Below, piece by piece: positions 1-11,869 of a stretch of DNA of 64,000 nt (its first letter is position 1; each line of letters opens with the position of its first letter). The stretch comes from Struthidea cinerea. Lineage: Eukaryota > Chordata > Aves > Passeriformes > Corcoracidae. The position numbers and the translations under genes were made by a program. Below the pieces are notes generated by a model that was not told where the DNA came from, did no database searches, and saw only the letters and a list, made by a program, of their open reading frames with translations. Location of the stretch: NCBI GenBank assembly GCA_013397865.1, contig VZTI01003649.1:776340-840339 (forward strand), given 5' to 3'.

Positions 1-3000
1 GGACACTGCTGAAAACCAAGCAGTACCTGCGTGTGCCAGCCTGGCCCAAGCTACCCTTCCCTTCTGGACTGGGTCAAGGCAGGTGCCCTGGGGGGCTGTC
101 ACTTCACTGATGCTGGCTAACACCATTCCATGCCAGGGAAGCAGGTTCCTTGCTGCTGCCCCAGGTTTGTGCCCCTTCCCCTCCATGTTCATTAAACAAC
201 AGACTGTCAGGGTGTAATGCCAGGGAGGATGGTGACCTTGTGCCAGGCTGGTGTGTGAAGGAGGAGGATCTGCAGCATACAAGGGGGGTATGGGCTGTGT
301 CAGGAAGTCTCCATGCATGTTGCACTCTTGTTGAGAGGGTCAGGCAGTGCTAGTGGGACTGCAATAACTTCCAGTCCAGTTCAAGGTCAGGAGCAAACCA
401 ACAACCTCTTTGTGATCTTGCCTTTTAGTAGCAGGCATCAACTAAGCAGTTGTTATTAAAGGTCTCTTGTGCTCCATGGGAGGACTGGTGGCTGTGACAT
501 TCTGATCAGAGTACAAATTTCATTCTGCTTCCACGAGTTCCCCATGGAAGGTGTTGGATGCAGCATGCTTTGCTTTCTGCCCTTCACTGCTCTGCACTGC
601 TTCTCCTGCCTCCTCAGCAGCTGTCATAGAGTGGTGTGCACTATCCTTCTCACAGTGAAAAAGTTCCAGCTGATTTCCATAGGGTCAGGATTCGGCTTGA
701 TCTCATCTCTACTTTACTCCAGGGACTTGAATCTCCCTGCACCACCCTCCATGCACTGCCATAACACCAGGCTGGTTGGAACCTTGTAAATGCAGAGGGT
801 GACAGAGAGGTCTCACATTGGCAGCTGTGGATGTGGGTGAGGATGAATTATCTGCAGGTCCTCCAGCTGTCCAAAGTTCATGAGTTGGTGTTTCCTGAAT
901 TGGTCTCACAAGATGTGGGGACCCTCGACCTGGCCAAGAGCAGTGAATGCTCAGACAATTCAGACAATATCTGGAGGCTGAGTCTGGGTGCTTAATGCTC
1001 CACAGCTGGAGCACCTGGGCTCAGAGCTCTGTCCTCACTGCTGCTGAGAGGTGCAAGAGCCAGAGGAAATGTGAATGTGTCTCATTTACCCTGTGCTGTT
1101 GAGAAATCTGTGAAGGGAACTTCCCCTCTGCAGTGTCTCAAGCACCCTGAGACATTTCTATAGCAAGGACTGGCACTCATCTGCCTGTTTTCATCAAAGT
1201 GACCTGGTTGGGACAGCTTTGTTTCATCATTCCCCAGGGCTACTTGGGGTACGGGGGAAGACTCGGTAGCTGAGAATGAACCCACAGCTGCAGTTGCATT
1301 CAGAGGAAGGTTTCACATCCCCACCTTCTGTGATGAAAACCTCTGTCATAAAATTAATCGGTGATTTCACACTTCCTGATATACTATGAAAATGATTAGA
1401 CACAGCAGCAGCTGGGGAAGTGATGGGACTCATTGAGGTTTTGCTCCTTCTAATAATATCTTTTTTTCTCTTATTTTTTCCCCTTTCCTGAACGCACATT
1501 CATTGTTCATGGAAACTGACAAAGGACTTAAAATTGCAATATACCTACCAAACAAGTCCAACAAGGGAGCTGCTCTTGCAGCCTGTCCATACCACATGGC
1601 AGCAGCTCTGCCTCATCAAGGCAGTAAAAAACTGTAAAACCACCAACAAAGAAATGAGGAGGAAGCTGTCAATGCAGAGGCTAGATAAAAGGTGTTTCCT
1701 GGTTTTTGCCTTTCTGAAGGCATGATGAAATAAGCCTCACCTCATGGCTCTGTTGCATGCTTTTGTCCCTGCATGCTGTTACAGGGATGGGATTAAAATC
1801 CTTACAGCATGTGAAGTGGAAGCTATGCCTTCACCTCCCTTGGGAGCACAGTGGGTCTGTCACAGACTTGAGCCAGGGAGCTGCTGCCTGGCTTCTGAGG
1901 GTAGTAGGTGACAGGTGGCAGCCTGGATGCCTAGAGGCATGGTGATCCATGGGATAGTGTTGGGCAGAGGGGAGATGCCAAGGGGATAATGCTCGGCCAG
2001 CCAGTGGAGAAGAGGGGAGCATTGGTCTTTTCCCCAGGGATGGCTGCAGCAGCTGATGGCTTTTCTTTCCCTAGTCCCCCAGCAGCAGTCACAGTGCTGT
2101 CTGTGCCCTGTAGGACATGGAGCCATCCCTACATTCTCCTTCTCAAGAAAGTACTTGAGGGGGCCCTAGAAAGATGTTAAATAGAATACCATAGGAATAT
2201 AACCATATAGAATGAGGGCTCAGTCCATTTCTAGATGCAGCTGAAACCAGTGAGATGATGGCAGTAGGGACAGCAGCTGAAAGGGGAGTGCAGTGGTTTA
2301 TAGCAGAACCAACTGAAAAGGAATCTAAGCACTGCAGGCAGTGTGAGCAAAACCACAGGACGCTGGGGAAGGAGGCTGCTTGGTAATACTGCCACTCCTG
2401 GGATGCCATTTCCCTTGCCCAGTAAATATTGCTTCTGGAATGAGCCACATAATGAGTGTGCTGAACCACGCCTTCATCTTCTGGACAGCGTCACAAACAA
2501 GGGTCAAGCAATCAGCCCTTGCAGTGGCTTTGGGAGATCACTAATGCCCCCTCGCATTTGAGGAGTTGCCTGGCACTGCTGCAGCTCCTGGAGTAAGCCT
2601 GGGCAGGGCTGGGACCAGCAGGTCTCTCCCTCCCATAGCTCTGGGACTTGCTAGCCTACTGAAGGGAAATTTGGTAGCCAGGAAGCAGTTTCCAAAATCC
2701 TAATTTCGCAGTTGTGAGCAATTAGGCAGGCGGAAGGAGAGGCTTGGAATGCCCAGTCTGTGGGAAGTACATGGTATATTAGGGCTCTACTGTGAGACAG
2801 TGAGTGCTGCCGGCTGGGTCTTGTCTGCTGTCAGCTGTGCTGAGTGATGTGAGGTCACTCCTGTCGTGTGTGGCTCAGGTGGCTGGTACAGCAGTGAACC
2901 CTGACAAATGTCTTAGTGGCATGTGGAGATGAGGTGTGTTTTTCTACCTTGTTTCTCCTCCTGACCCTTGGGGTGATGTTGGTGTATTTAGTAAACAATG

Positions 3001-3619
3001 CTGTGAGCAACTTGTGTGACTGGGATTTCTGGAAGCTACTGCTCTGTAGCTGCAAGATGGTCAGCAGTGCAAAAATGAAGGTGAGAAACCACACAGACCA
3101 GAGCTTGTGCAAAATGGCCATAGCCTCCCTCTGCCAGGAACACACTGATAGGCAGCCCAAGGCTCTCCAGGCTGAAGGGCTTCTGCCATTCCAAGTTATT
3201 CCCCTTGTTATCTCCAGAGCAAAACTGCTTCTGCACATTCTGGGATACAAATCAATTATCATGGAGAGTTACTCCAAGCTTGCAGTTTATGTGATGTGTT
3301 GGGTTTAGCTGCTGCTCTTTGCCATGTCCCCACAGGAACAACACAAAGAGGGGCTTAGAGGGTGTGTGGTGAGAGGAGCAAGGGCAAGAGGCACGGGTAG
3401 GTGGGAGACAGTGTACAGAATGGAGCAGAGACTGAATGTAGGACTCCGAACAACATACAGGACAAAATACACATTGTGTGTAGAAGAAACCCCTCTAGAC
3501 AGAAACCCCAGGCTATGAAAGACCACCCTATTCTTTGCACACAGCTGTGTCTTTCTCCTCAACAAATTAACTTCTTTCTATCTGAATTCTTTTGACTGCT
3601 CTGAGGGTGGGTATATAGG
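1..3619. other. 5' flanking DNA, no gene seen
   Basis: This is non-coding flank upstream of the SLC8A3 promoter region. Open frames here are all about 135 codons or shorter, occur on both strands in overlapping frames, and resemble no protein family I recognise. I see no convincing exon flanked by both an acceptor and a donor, no RNA gene and no clear repeat. The end of a neighbouring gene's untranslated region could be hidden here, but nothing in the sequence supports it. Confidence 0.6.
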
Positions 3620-3705
3620 TGCTCTAGAATGACCCTGCTTGAGCAGAGAGGTTGGACCAGATGACCCACTGTGGTCCCTTACAACCTGACCCATTCTGTG
3701 ATAGG
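3620..3705 (+). mobile_element. CR1 LINE 3' tail fragment
   Basis: A short, 5'-truncated CR1 retrotransposon remnant in sense orientation. It contains the typical tail phrases (GAGAGGTTGGACCAGATGA, then a GTGGTCCCTT segment) and ends in ATTCTGTGATA, which resembles the terminal ATTCTATG-type octamer repeat of CR1. Only the last part of the 3' untranslated region is left, so it is non-autonomous and dead. Confidence 0.85.
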
Positions 3706-6700
3706 TATATGTTGCATGTGCCAAAGTCCTTTTGTGGCTGTGCACTTTTTTAAAACAAGAGATAACATTCTTGTAAATTCAACTTTTAGGAGAACCTGAA
3801 TAAATTAATATTTAAAGGGATAACCAGTGTTTTATCATCCACTTAATCCCAAAACATGATGCATATCAGAAAAATGATTTTGCAACACTACTAGATATTT
3901 AAAGTCAAGTCTTCAGTGCTGAGGGAGGTGGCAGGCCTTGTGTGGTGTCCTGATGACAGGCCTCTTCCCAGGGAAACTGTCTCTGTCTTACCACCATCAT
4001 CAGAGCAGTCTGGGGTCAGACTTTGCACCAGAAGCACTCATCCCATATGTGCTTCCTGGATCCTGCCAGATCTGGACAGAAGCCACATGTATCCTAGAGA
4101 TGGATGCGTCTCTCCATGCACAAGCTGCTCACTCCTTTAATTAAACTGTTAACTTTCATTAACAGCTGATCTTAATTTACCTTATAGTTCTTTTCCACAC
4201 ACACACCCTCCCCCGCCCCTTTTTATAAACCAGGATCAGATTCTCCTGGAGGGAAGCACGGACTTCTTCTAACTGCTCAGGGGGAAGAGACAATCTGGCA
4301 CTCTTCACTTTGTCCCAGATTTGTAAAGGAAGAGACACTACTCCACAGGAGACTTTTTTTTTTAGTAGGTCTCAGCTGTTTTGTTAAGAAAATCATTACA
4401 TTGACCTTAGGGGAATTGTAAAATTTTATTCTATCTTTATCCAGCATTTATTGTTATCCCCATCGGACAGTGCTATCAAGGTCTGTAGCCGTGCTATCTG
4501 GTAACATCCCCTGAAGCCGGGCACCTTTGGCTCTGGCATTTTGCACACTCGAAGTGGAGACAAACCACAGTGTGAAGCCTTGTTTTCCAGCCCACCAGAC
4601 AGAAGCTGTTGGGAGGTTAGGGGAGGGGCACCCTCAGCCACACCAGCACTTGCTGCCCGTGAGCTGAGCACCCACAACCCCATGCTAGGCACTGCTGGTG
4701 AAGGTGGGCAGCTACAGGACGCTTGCAGGAGAGTCTGAATTGCTGTGGAAGACCCTTAGGGACTGGAGGCCAATAGAGGGGATGACGTGCTCCTGCTACT
4801 GATATGCTGTCCATAAAGTAACGTAGCCCCAGCCATTTTTCATTACAGCACAGTTTTAACCTGTTAGCAAACTCGCTGGCCAGAGAGTAGCTTACCCAGA
4901 ATATGATGGCACAGGATGCAGAAGGAAGGGTTTGAAAGAGATGTAAGAAAGCCAGCCTGTGTGCAGTGCATGGCTGAAGCACCAGTTACTGCTCTAAAGT
5001 TGCTGAGAATCCTCCTCTCCACAGAGCACTGGCTTAGTTTAAGAAACATGGATTTTTTTTCTTTTCACACTATTAGCCAGCATGTGATGCAGGAAGCAGA
5101 AGAAATCACCTTGGTGCCAATGTTTAACAGGGAAACCAGAGTGGTGGTGGTGCAATTGATTTTTGTCTTTGTTGGGTTTCAAAAATCAATGAAATATGAA
5201 CTTTTCCCATTGATTTTTTTTGAATTCAAAATTATTTTGGGAAGCTGTTAAATGAATTGACAACTTTGTGAGCTAAATCGTCTTTTACACTTCGTAAGAC
5301 ACGTGTGAGAACCCATCAGAATGTGCTGATGTGCTTACAGGCTTCTTGCCATGTTAATATTTGTTGCTGTCTTCTGTCATACCAAACCTCTTCCTCTGAG
5401 GCCAGGTTCCTGGGTCCTCAGTGAGAGTGGGGCAGGAGCAGATCCAATCCACTGCTGTCATCTGAGCCGCATGTTCTTGTTCTGTGGCTGAGAAAATGGG
5501 TGTACCTCTGGCAGCGTTGGTGCTGGTGGCTCATTACTAGTCACTGCAGTTGAAACGGCCTTTTTGAATGTGCCCCTTGTCCTGGCACACAGCCTGATGC
5601 TGTAAGCCGCAGAGTCCCATTGGTCCTTCATGGAAAAAGCTGTTCTTAAAAAAACCCTCAAAAAACATATCATAGTTTGTAATAGAATTGCTCTTAAACT
5701 ATTGCTCTAAGAGACCAAAAATAAGGAAAATCTCAGAGCTCCTCAACCTGAGAAGGTTCCCCTGACCACCACCCATGCATGGCAGTTAAAATGCTGAAAA
5801 AATCCCCTTTGAATGAGTCCTGTTTCCTGCCCCAGGACACACTGGCTTGCCAGGCCAAGCCCCCCAGGGTGTTTGTCCTGAGCGGGGGGTATGCTCCAAC
5901 ACAGATATCCACTTCTCTGCAACCTGCAGTGGTCAATCCATGGATCCACAGTTTCTGAAGCCAATGCTACAATGGAAAACTTTGGAATTAACATGTGTCC
6001 TGGATTCCACCATGATCAAAATCTGGTTGTGAGGTGTACCCTCATTTTCCATTGTCAGGTAGATTCTTTGGAAGATGTCACTCTCATCAGAAGTTTTCAA
6101 GGGTTTGACTTACCCTGAATTCCCAGTAACTGGTTGCTATCCTTAGTTAGGTTTTTCATTTTTTGAGGGTTTCTATATGGTGTCTGAATGCTGCCTAAAG
6201 TTTCCTCAGGTCTGTGTTCAGTTGCAAAGAAAACCCTTGGCAAGCTGAGGCCAAGACATGTTTGTGGTATGCAGTCACCTGCATATGGGCTTGTCTCTAC
6301 GTTACTCTGCGATCATTTGTGAGAGTGAAGATGACTGCATGAAGAATTGCCCCTCCTTATAAGCCAGACCTCAGAGGAAGGTGGCCTCTGACCCCAGGCT
6401 TAACCTCTTGGGAAGCTCTGCAATGAGACTAGAGAATCTTACTGCAACCTACAGCTGTCACAGGCACACCTCTGGGACAGAAAGATTAAACCCATATTTT
6501 GCTCCTTTCTGAGCAGTGTACAAAGGATACACAAAGAATCTTTCTCCATCTGTGGCAAGCCCCCCATCTGCTAGGACCTGTGGAGGAATTGTCCCCTGGT
6601 TATGGGAAGGGCCATGAAGAGTGCATGGACTGTCCCAGGTGTCCCATTACTTGCTCAATAAGAATTTGCACACTGTTGTGTGTACAAAGCCCAGGTTGGC

Positions 6701-7659
6701 TTTTGGAGCTCTAACCATGTTTGCAAAACAGGCTTTCATGGAAGAAAAAAAAAGAACAGAATTTTACACTTTCTCTGGGTTAATTTGCTCTGTAATCATG
6801 GATAGGCTTAAAGCTGCCTTCTACATGGTGGCTCCTTTCCTCTTTTGCCTAGAAAGTAATTTTTTCTCAGATTTAAAACTTCATTTCAAGGCTCTGCCAA
6901 TGCATCATACTAATAAAATGTCACATTATCCCTTCTGACACAAATGTGAGTAGGCACCTGATGAAAGCTGATGAGGGAGGAAAAGCAAAGCTATGGAAAA
7001 ATAGCCCAAAACATAACGCAGGTTCACCAAGATCTAATCTTGAATGAGAGAAGGGGGCTGTGCCAGGCCCTTTTGTACAAACTTGAGGTCAGGAGCAGTC
7101 AGTCTGCTGGGACTCAAGGAACAAGGGCCAATATAGTGTTTGTGGCCATTCTTGGGTCATTAGGCCAAGGGCTGAAAGATTACAGGAGGACAGCAATAGT
7201 GGGAGCAATTCCTAAGGCCTTTCTCAGCTAGAAATTTTCCAAGGAGGAGCCAAACCTACAGCTCATCATGTATGCCATAATAAAACAATAACATGGCCCT
7301 ATCCACCTGAAATTTTGGATGGCAACTGTGTGAAATTCTTATCTGTACGTGTGAAGTGCACAGCTGGTGAATGAAGGGGAAAGAACAGATCCTTTCAGAC
7401 TCAGCTATAACACACTCCCAGAGTTTCCTCTGGAACTTGTAGGACACTGGCAGGTTTTTATGTCAATAGATGATGTTGGCATGGCAGAGCAAGTCAATGC
7501 CTGTTATGCACATTGTCCTTAACAACAGCACTGCTGTTGATTACATTCTGCTGTCAGCATCTTTATTATCAGCATGGTTGCCAGCAGAAGGCTGAAGTCA
7601 TGGGATGTTGAAGCTATGGATTAAGTTAAAAAACTCTTCTCTAGTTTTAGGTGGCCAAG
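3706..7659. other. 5' flanking DNA, no gene seen
   Basis: Non-coding flank. It includes an AT-rich patch around 5150-5240 with a perfect 11-bp inverted repeat (ATTGATTTTTG at 5155-5165 and its complement at 5180-5190, 14-base loop). Open frames are short and have no recognisable domains. I see no RNA gene and no exon with consensus splice sites on both sides. Confidence 0.6.
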
Positions 7660-7965
7660 GAAAGGAGGAGCAAAGCCTCCATTTCTTGTTTGGCTTCAAA
7701 TCTCAGGAGCTTGGAGATAGATTTGAGAGAAGTATTAAGGTCCTGATTGTTCATGGGAAAAGTCCCCACGCTTTCATGAAGAACTTCTTTACTGTGAGGG
7801 TGACTGATCACTGGAACAGTTGCCCAGAGATGTTGTGGAGATATCCAAAAGCCATCTGTACTTAATCCTGAGTAATGTGCTCTAGGGGACCTGTGTGAGC
7901 AGGGAGGTTGGACCAGATGACCTCCAGTGGTCCATTCTAACTCTACCTGCTCTGTGTTCTTTTAA
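7660..7965 (+). mobile_element. CR1 LINE 3' UTR fragment, sense
   Basis: A 5'-truncated CR1 retrotransposon copy. It contains the usual 3' UTR order: a segment like AACTTCTTTACTGTGAGGG, then CACTGGAACAGTTGCCCAGA, then TTGTGGAGATATCCAAAA, then GAGGTTGGACCAGATGACCT near the 3' end. There is no usable reverse-transcriptase frame. The start is approximate because the first tens of bases are diverged. It sits tail-to-tail with the antisense copy at 8003-8300. Confidence 0.88.
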
Positions 7966-8002
7966 TATACTAGTGTTTGGTAGACTTCCAGTGGTTTCGT
8001 GT

Positions 8003-8300
8003 TAGAATCATATAATAGTTTGAGCTGGAAGGGACCTTTTAAAGCTCATCTAGTTCCAGCCCTCCTCAATGAGCAAGGATATCTTCAATGAGATCAGGTT
8101 TCTCAGAGCTCCGTCCAACCTGACCTTTAATGTTTTCAGGGATGGGGTGCCTACCATGTCTCTGGGCAACCTGGGCCTGTATTTCACCACCCTCACTGTA
8201 AAAAAAACTTCTTTCTTATATCTAGTCTAAATCAACCCTCTGTAAGTTTAAAACCATTAGCTCTGGTCCTTAGGTGAGGTAACACTAGAAACATTGAGTG
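8003..8300 (-). mobile_element. CR1 LINE 3' fragment, antisense
   Basis: A CR1 copy read on the reverse strand. It opens with the complement of the CR1 tail (AGAATCATATAATAG, then GGAAGGGACC and CATCTAGTTCCAGCCC). It continues through the complement of the CR1 3' UTR (GGGCAACCTGGGCCTG, CTCACTGTAAAAAAAACTTC, CTCTGGTCCT). It is a 5'-truncated, inactive insertion. Some phrases differ from the sense copy at 7660-7965, so the two probably belong to different CR1 subfamilies and inserted separately. Confidence 0.88.
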
Positions 8301-10284
8301 ATCTTGGTAGTCATTAAAAACTAATATCCATGCTTGTTTAGTGAGATTGTGCTAAACAGCCCAGGAATTTGAACCCCCTGTATTTTAATTGTTAAAGCTA
8401 ATATAAACAAGAGGTGGTTGGTTTTTTGTGTTGTTTTGGGTTATTTGAAATAGTGGTTTTGTATAAATGGTTTGGTTGCTTTCATCTCAGGTTAGTACCT
8501 TGCAAGCACACCTTTAAGACTAAGGAGATAAAAAATTTCATATACTCCCTCTTGTAATGAAAAATTTCTGCCTGAGCTGAGCAATGTAAGATCAGGCCCA
8601 TATGGAAGGGAAGGAAAGAGGGAAATGCCTGGGAGCGTTTCTTAAGTGTATTAGGCATGATTTTATGTACTGGGATGAGGTGAAATGAAACATCTGTGTA
8701 CCATAAAGAGCTCTGTCTGTCTTAAGTTATTGTCAACTGTAAATTTGTGTATTGCCCCCAGGGCTTGCTCCTGCTGACGAGCATTTTGCACTGCAGTTCC
8801 TCAGCTCCAGACCCACTCTTGCTGAGCCTTAAACGCAAGCAGTTGTTTGGAACTGCCTGATGACGAGCTGTGGGTTGGGAGAGTTTCCCTGTGGCACCTG
8901 AGGTGTTTTCCTTTGCTTCGTGTTGGAGGTGACTGGAGAGCTGCCACCCTTGGGGGCTGTCCTCCCTGACAGGGGTGTGAGGTTGGGAGGTGGCCACCTG
9001 GTGATCGGATGTCACTGGCCAGTGCCAGAGTCCCTGCATCCACACAGTCTTGGGTGTCAGCCACTGATGCTGTGCTGTTGATTTTATGTGTTGATGTCAG
9101 TAAGGGTTCTTCTGCAGCTCGGCTGAGACTGCTGGGCACTTTAATGCCATGGGCCACACAAGCACGTGTGCCTGTGTTCCTCCAGGTACTTGGAAGCCCT
9201 TCCCCTCCCTGACATCATACAGGAGCATCATTCAGGGTTACAGTCCTGTGCAGGACTGGCCAGCGCCCTGAGGTCAGGCACTTCAGAATATGTTGGATCT
9301 TACCATGTCTTCTGGCCCATGTGCATCCCATACCACGTTCCTACCTGGTAAGCTGCCTTGCTGGGTCATTTGAGGACACCAGGAGTGGCAGGTGGCATTT
9401 GGGGAGACAAAAGGCTGAGTCTGGGACCCACAAGGTATTCTGCCACCATCTTTTGTACCTCCATCTTGTACTTATTTGCAGCAACTCTGTCCCCTCATGG
9501 CCTTCTCCTGCTGCCTGTCTGTCCTGGACTTCCATGCCCTGCTCCAACTAATAATAGTGAGTACCCAGAGCAGAATGGATAATTGCTCTTCCAGGTCTCT
9601 GGATCGCTTCTGTTCTGAGTTGTGGGGCCTGTGAGCAGCAGGGGCTGCTCTTATTATGGAGCCATAACTATTATGGAGCCATAACTAGAATGTACCAGCT
9701 GACTTTTAGGGCCCGAGTGGTCTGTGATGTCCTGCAGGGGACCACAGCCCATTTGCAGTTTTTCTTACCAATTTTTGGCAGCATGAAGCCTGTTCAACTC
9801 TCTTACATGTCAACCTTCCAGTAACTGTTCTGCCCTTTCCTCTTCCTTCTTTGGATGTCTGCTGCCTATGCCTGGCTGAGGTAAAAGTTCTTGCCCAGTG
9901 TAGGACTCAGGCTCAAGTTTCTCATGGCAGTTTATTCAGCTGCTTTTGACAGGGATGGTTTGCACTTGCACATGTGCTCGGGTCTCACTAGAAAGGTTCT
10001 GGGCCTTCATCACCTCGGGAGTATGGGGAGTCACTGGGGACAAATGAATTGGGGACAGCTTCTCTCTGGAGGATGAAACAGACCATTCTTTGGCAGGATA
10101 GCCCAGTGTCAGGGACTGTTGCCTTGTAGTACCTGGGCTTTAAAGAAGTGAGAAGCTATGCCAGAAGGTAAATCTCCTGGAGGCACATGTCTGCCCATAA
10201 CTGCTGTGGCAAAAACAGAGGGGATCCTAAGGGGAGACAAACGTGTGCAAATACCATGATGTGTCTTGTGTGAGGCATAAATGT
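8301..10284. other. 5' flanking DNA, no gene seen
   Basis: Non-coding flank with moderate GC content and no convincing exon, RNA gene or dispersed repeat. The only structured element I see is a 17-bp perfect tandem duplication at 9654-9687. Overlapping open frames on both strands near 8.8-9.5 kb reflect locally few stop codons and show no domain. Confidence 0.6.
9654..9687. repeat. 17-bp perfect tandem duplication
   Basis: The unit TTATGGAGCCATAACTA occurs twice head-to-tail with no mismatch (9654-9670 and 9671-9687). The unit itself carries partial dyad symmetry (TTATGG...CCATAA). Perfect identity suggests a recent slippage-type duplication. Confidence 0.95.
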
Positions 10285-10460
10285 ACTGCTTTGTTCCGTG
10301 GTCCTGGAAACCAGCCCCCAGTAGTCTTCTGCCAAAGTCAAATAGCAACTTTGGAGGCAATTTTTTACCTTAAAATTACTTGCTGTCTCACAACTTGTTA
10401 TTTGACTTTGGTTAAAAAAATAACTGGGTGGTTTCTGCAAGCACAAACTAAAGCATGCAG
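10285..10460. repeat. Long imperfect inverted repeat (hairpin-forming)
   Basis: Two arms face each other around a centre near 10371. The best core is 17 bases at 10332-10348 against 10395-10411, matching at 16 of 17 with the one mismatch a possible G-U pair. An outer block at 10307-10322 (GAAACCAGCCCCCAGT) matches the complement of 10423-10435 with a 3-base gap. Similarity continues weakly to about 10285 and 10460. An RNA copy could fold into a stem of roughly 70-80 bases per side. It may be a palindromic MITE-like DNA transposon remnant or a hairpin RNA source. I recognise no known family, and the outer ends are uncertain. Confidence 0.7.
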
Positions 10461-10850
10461 CTTCAAATGGATACCAGGACCAACTCTGGCTGTGTAATTA
10501 TACTGCCTATATTTAATCTCTCAGAAGTGTTTGGCAGATGCTTTAAATTTCAGATAAGCAATCAATATCTTCTTCTCTGAGGCTCGACTACCATGTTCTT
10601 CCCCTTCCTTGCTTGAAATACACGAAGTCAAGCCAATATACTTGGATGGCACAGGAGTGATCCCCGCTCAGTGAGTGTATATCTCTATCTATATATACCG
10701 ATGGAGACCTCATAGAGGTGTGTGTGCGCGTGTTACATGCAAGACGTGCTCTGCCTTTATTTATTTTGGAAAGGGCTTGCCTTGGTTTCACCGTGCCTCG
10801 CTTTAAACGATCTGAAAATCCCCCCCTGGATTCGGAGGAATAAATATGCA
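10461..10850. other. Proximal upstream region before CpG island
   Basis: A transition from AT-rich flank to the CpG island. It contains TATA-like stretches (CTATATATACC at 10689-10699, and AATAAATATGCAT at 10839-10851) and a short GTGTGTGCGCGTG run near 10720. Either AT stretch could be a core-promoter element, but CpG-island promoters often lack one, so I do not assign a start site. No coding exon is seen. Confidence 0.4.
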
Positions 10851-10869
10851 TGGCTTGTAATTCTGTTGC

Positions 10870-11509
10870 AGCGCTCGCTCCCAGCTGATAGGTGACGTGG
10901 AGTTTGGAGGCTCGCAGATTGGCTTTTTGATTTGGCTTCTTGCTGCAGTTGTGCAAACCTCGCTGGCTCCCAGAAATCAGGCTCAGCGCTTTGCCGTGCA
11001 CCGTAATGCTGGGAAGCCTGCACCGAGCCCCGATGGTGTGAGCGCGGGAGCGGGGGAAGCCCAGCAGATTCAGTGGCAATCTGGGGTACAATCCATTTTC
11101 TCTTCCCCCCTCCCTCGACCCCCATTCATCTCCGTCCTCCTCGTCCTCCTCCCTCTTCGCCAGATCTCCCTTCCCTCCCCAAACTCCACCGCACGGAGCT
11201 GAAGATCAAGGCTGGTGGATTTATCAACATTTTACGTCCACCCCCCACCCCCTTTTCCAGATGCACCTCCCCGCTCTCCCTGACAGCTGCAAAAGGGAGC
11301 ACAGGTTTTGTAGCGAGCGAGGCAACTTGGACTGACATGCAAAGGCGAACCCCCCCGTACCCGCACACACCGTCGGTGAATCACCGGGAGATGCGATGAG
11401 CTCCCTTTAGGAACCGGAAGGATTTGTGTTGGGGAGTCAGCGGAGCCCCCTACCCCCCATCCCCCAGCCCGACCCTCCAAAAAAAAAGTCAGGAAAGCCG
11501 GCAGAAAGG
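10870..11509 (+). other. SLC8A3: Putative untranslated exon 1 of SLC8A3
   Basis: Inside the CpG island, a near-ideal splice donor (AAAGG followed by GTAAGTAAGG) places an exon end at 11509. An untranslated first exon is expected because coding exon 2 begins with a 46-base 5' UTR directly after a strong acceptor. The 5' boundary is not visible; I put it loosely near 10870 because TATA-like and CCAAT-like motifs cluster just around there. The segment has a strongly pyrimidine-rich stretch at 11100-11290 and several short open frames starting with ATG, which would act as upstream ORFs if this is transcribed. RNA evidence would be needed to fix the start site. Confidence 0.45.
10893..10900 (+). 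promoter_or_regulatory. CRE-like motif (TGACGTGG)
   Basis: TGACGTGG matches the core of CREB/ATF-type sites and is followed within 25 bases by an inverted CCAAT box (ATTGG, 10918-10922). Exchanger genes of excitable cells are known to respond to cAMP and calcium signalling, so a CRE at the SLC8A3 promoter is plausible. Function here is inferred from the motif only. Confidence 0.4.
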
Positions 11510-11515
11510 GTAAGT
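11510..11515 (+). other. SLC8A3: Strong splice donor, candidate exon 1/intron 1 border
   Basis: GTAAGT preceded by AAAGG is close to the full vertebrate 5' splice consensus and is followed by AAGGGGG. It is the best donor in the CpG island on the strand of SLC8A3, and the next strong acceptor leading to coding sequence is at 31576. Spliced reads joining 11509 to 31577 would prove it. Confidence 0.5.
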
Positions 11516-11757
11516 AAGGGGGTGCCATCCCCGCTCCGTGGGAGACGCGAAGCTTGCGGGCAGGTGTCCTGCTGCCAGTCGGGGCTCCATGCCTTGCACG
11601 CGAATGGCCGTGGAGCGGGGGGTGCCGGGGGAGTGGGGGGACGAGAGCTCTTTGCAGGCTCATCTCCCGGGATAGCGGGGGGAATTAGCGTTGCCCAGGC
11701 GCTGGGAGCTCGCTTCATTCCCGCTGTCTTCCCGGCGCCGTGGCGGCTCCGTGCCCG

Positions 11758-11793
11758 TTTGTGTGTGTGAGGGGGGTGCGTGTGTGTGTGTGC
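11758..11793. repeat. Interrupted (TG)n microsatellite in CpG island
   Basis: Two TG runs separated by a GAGGGGGG segment, lying about 75 bases before the assembly gap. TG runs can adopt Z-DNA and commonly vary in length. No other function is visible. Confidence 0.85.
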
Positions 11794-11869
11794 GCTGCGG
11801 AGGGAGGGCTTTGCCTACGGCGCGGAGCGGGCGCTGCGGGGTGGATGCGCGCCGGGGAGGGGGCGCCGG

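Noticed and set aside
3298..3612. Possible bird endogenous retrovirus LTR beginning TGTTGGGTTTAG
   Set aside because: The first bases resemble the start of some songbird LTRs, but the following sequence does not, and I found no matching end, second LTR or internal region.
10588..11091. Minus-strand open frame of 167 codons at the CpG island edge
   Set aside because: GC-rich sequence has few stops. The product has no recognisable domain, and no minus-strand splice context supports it.
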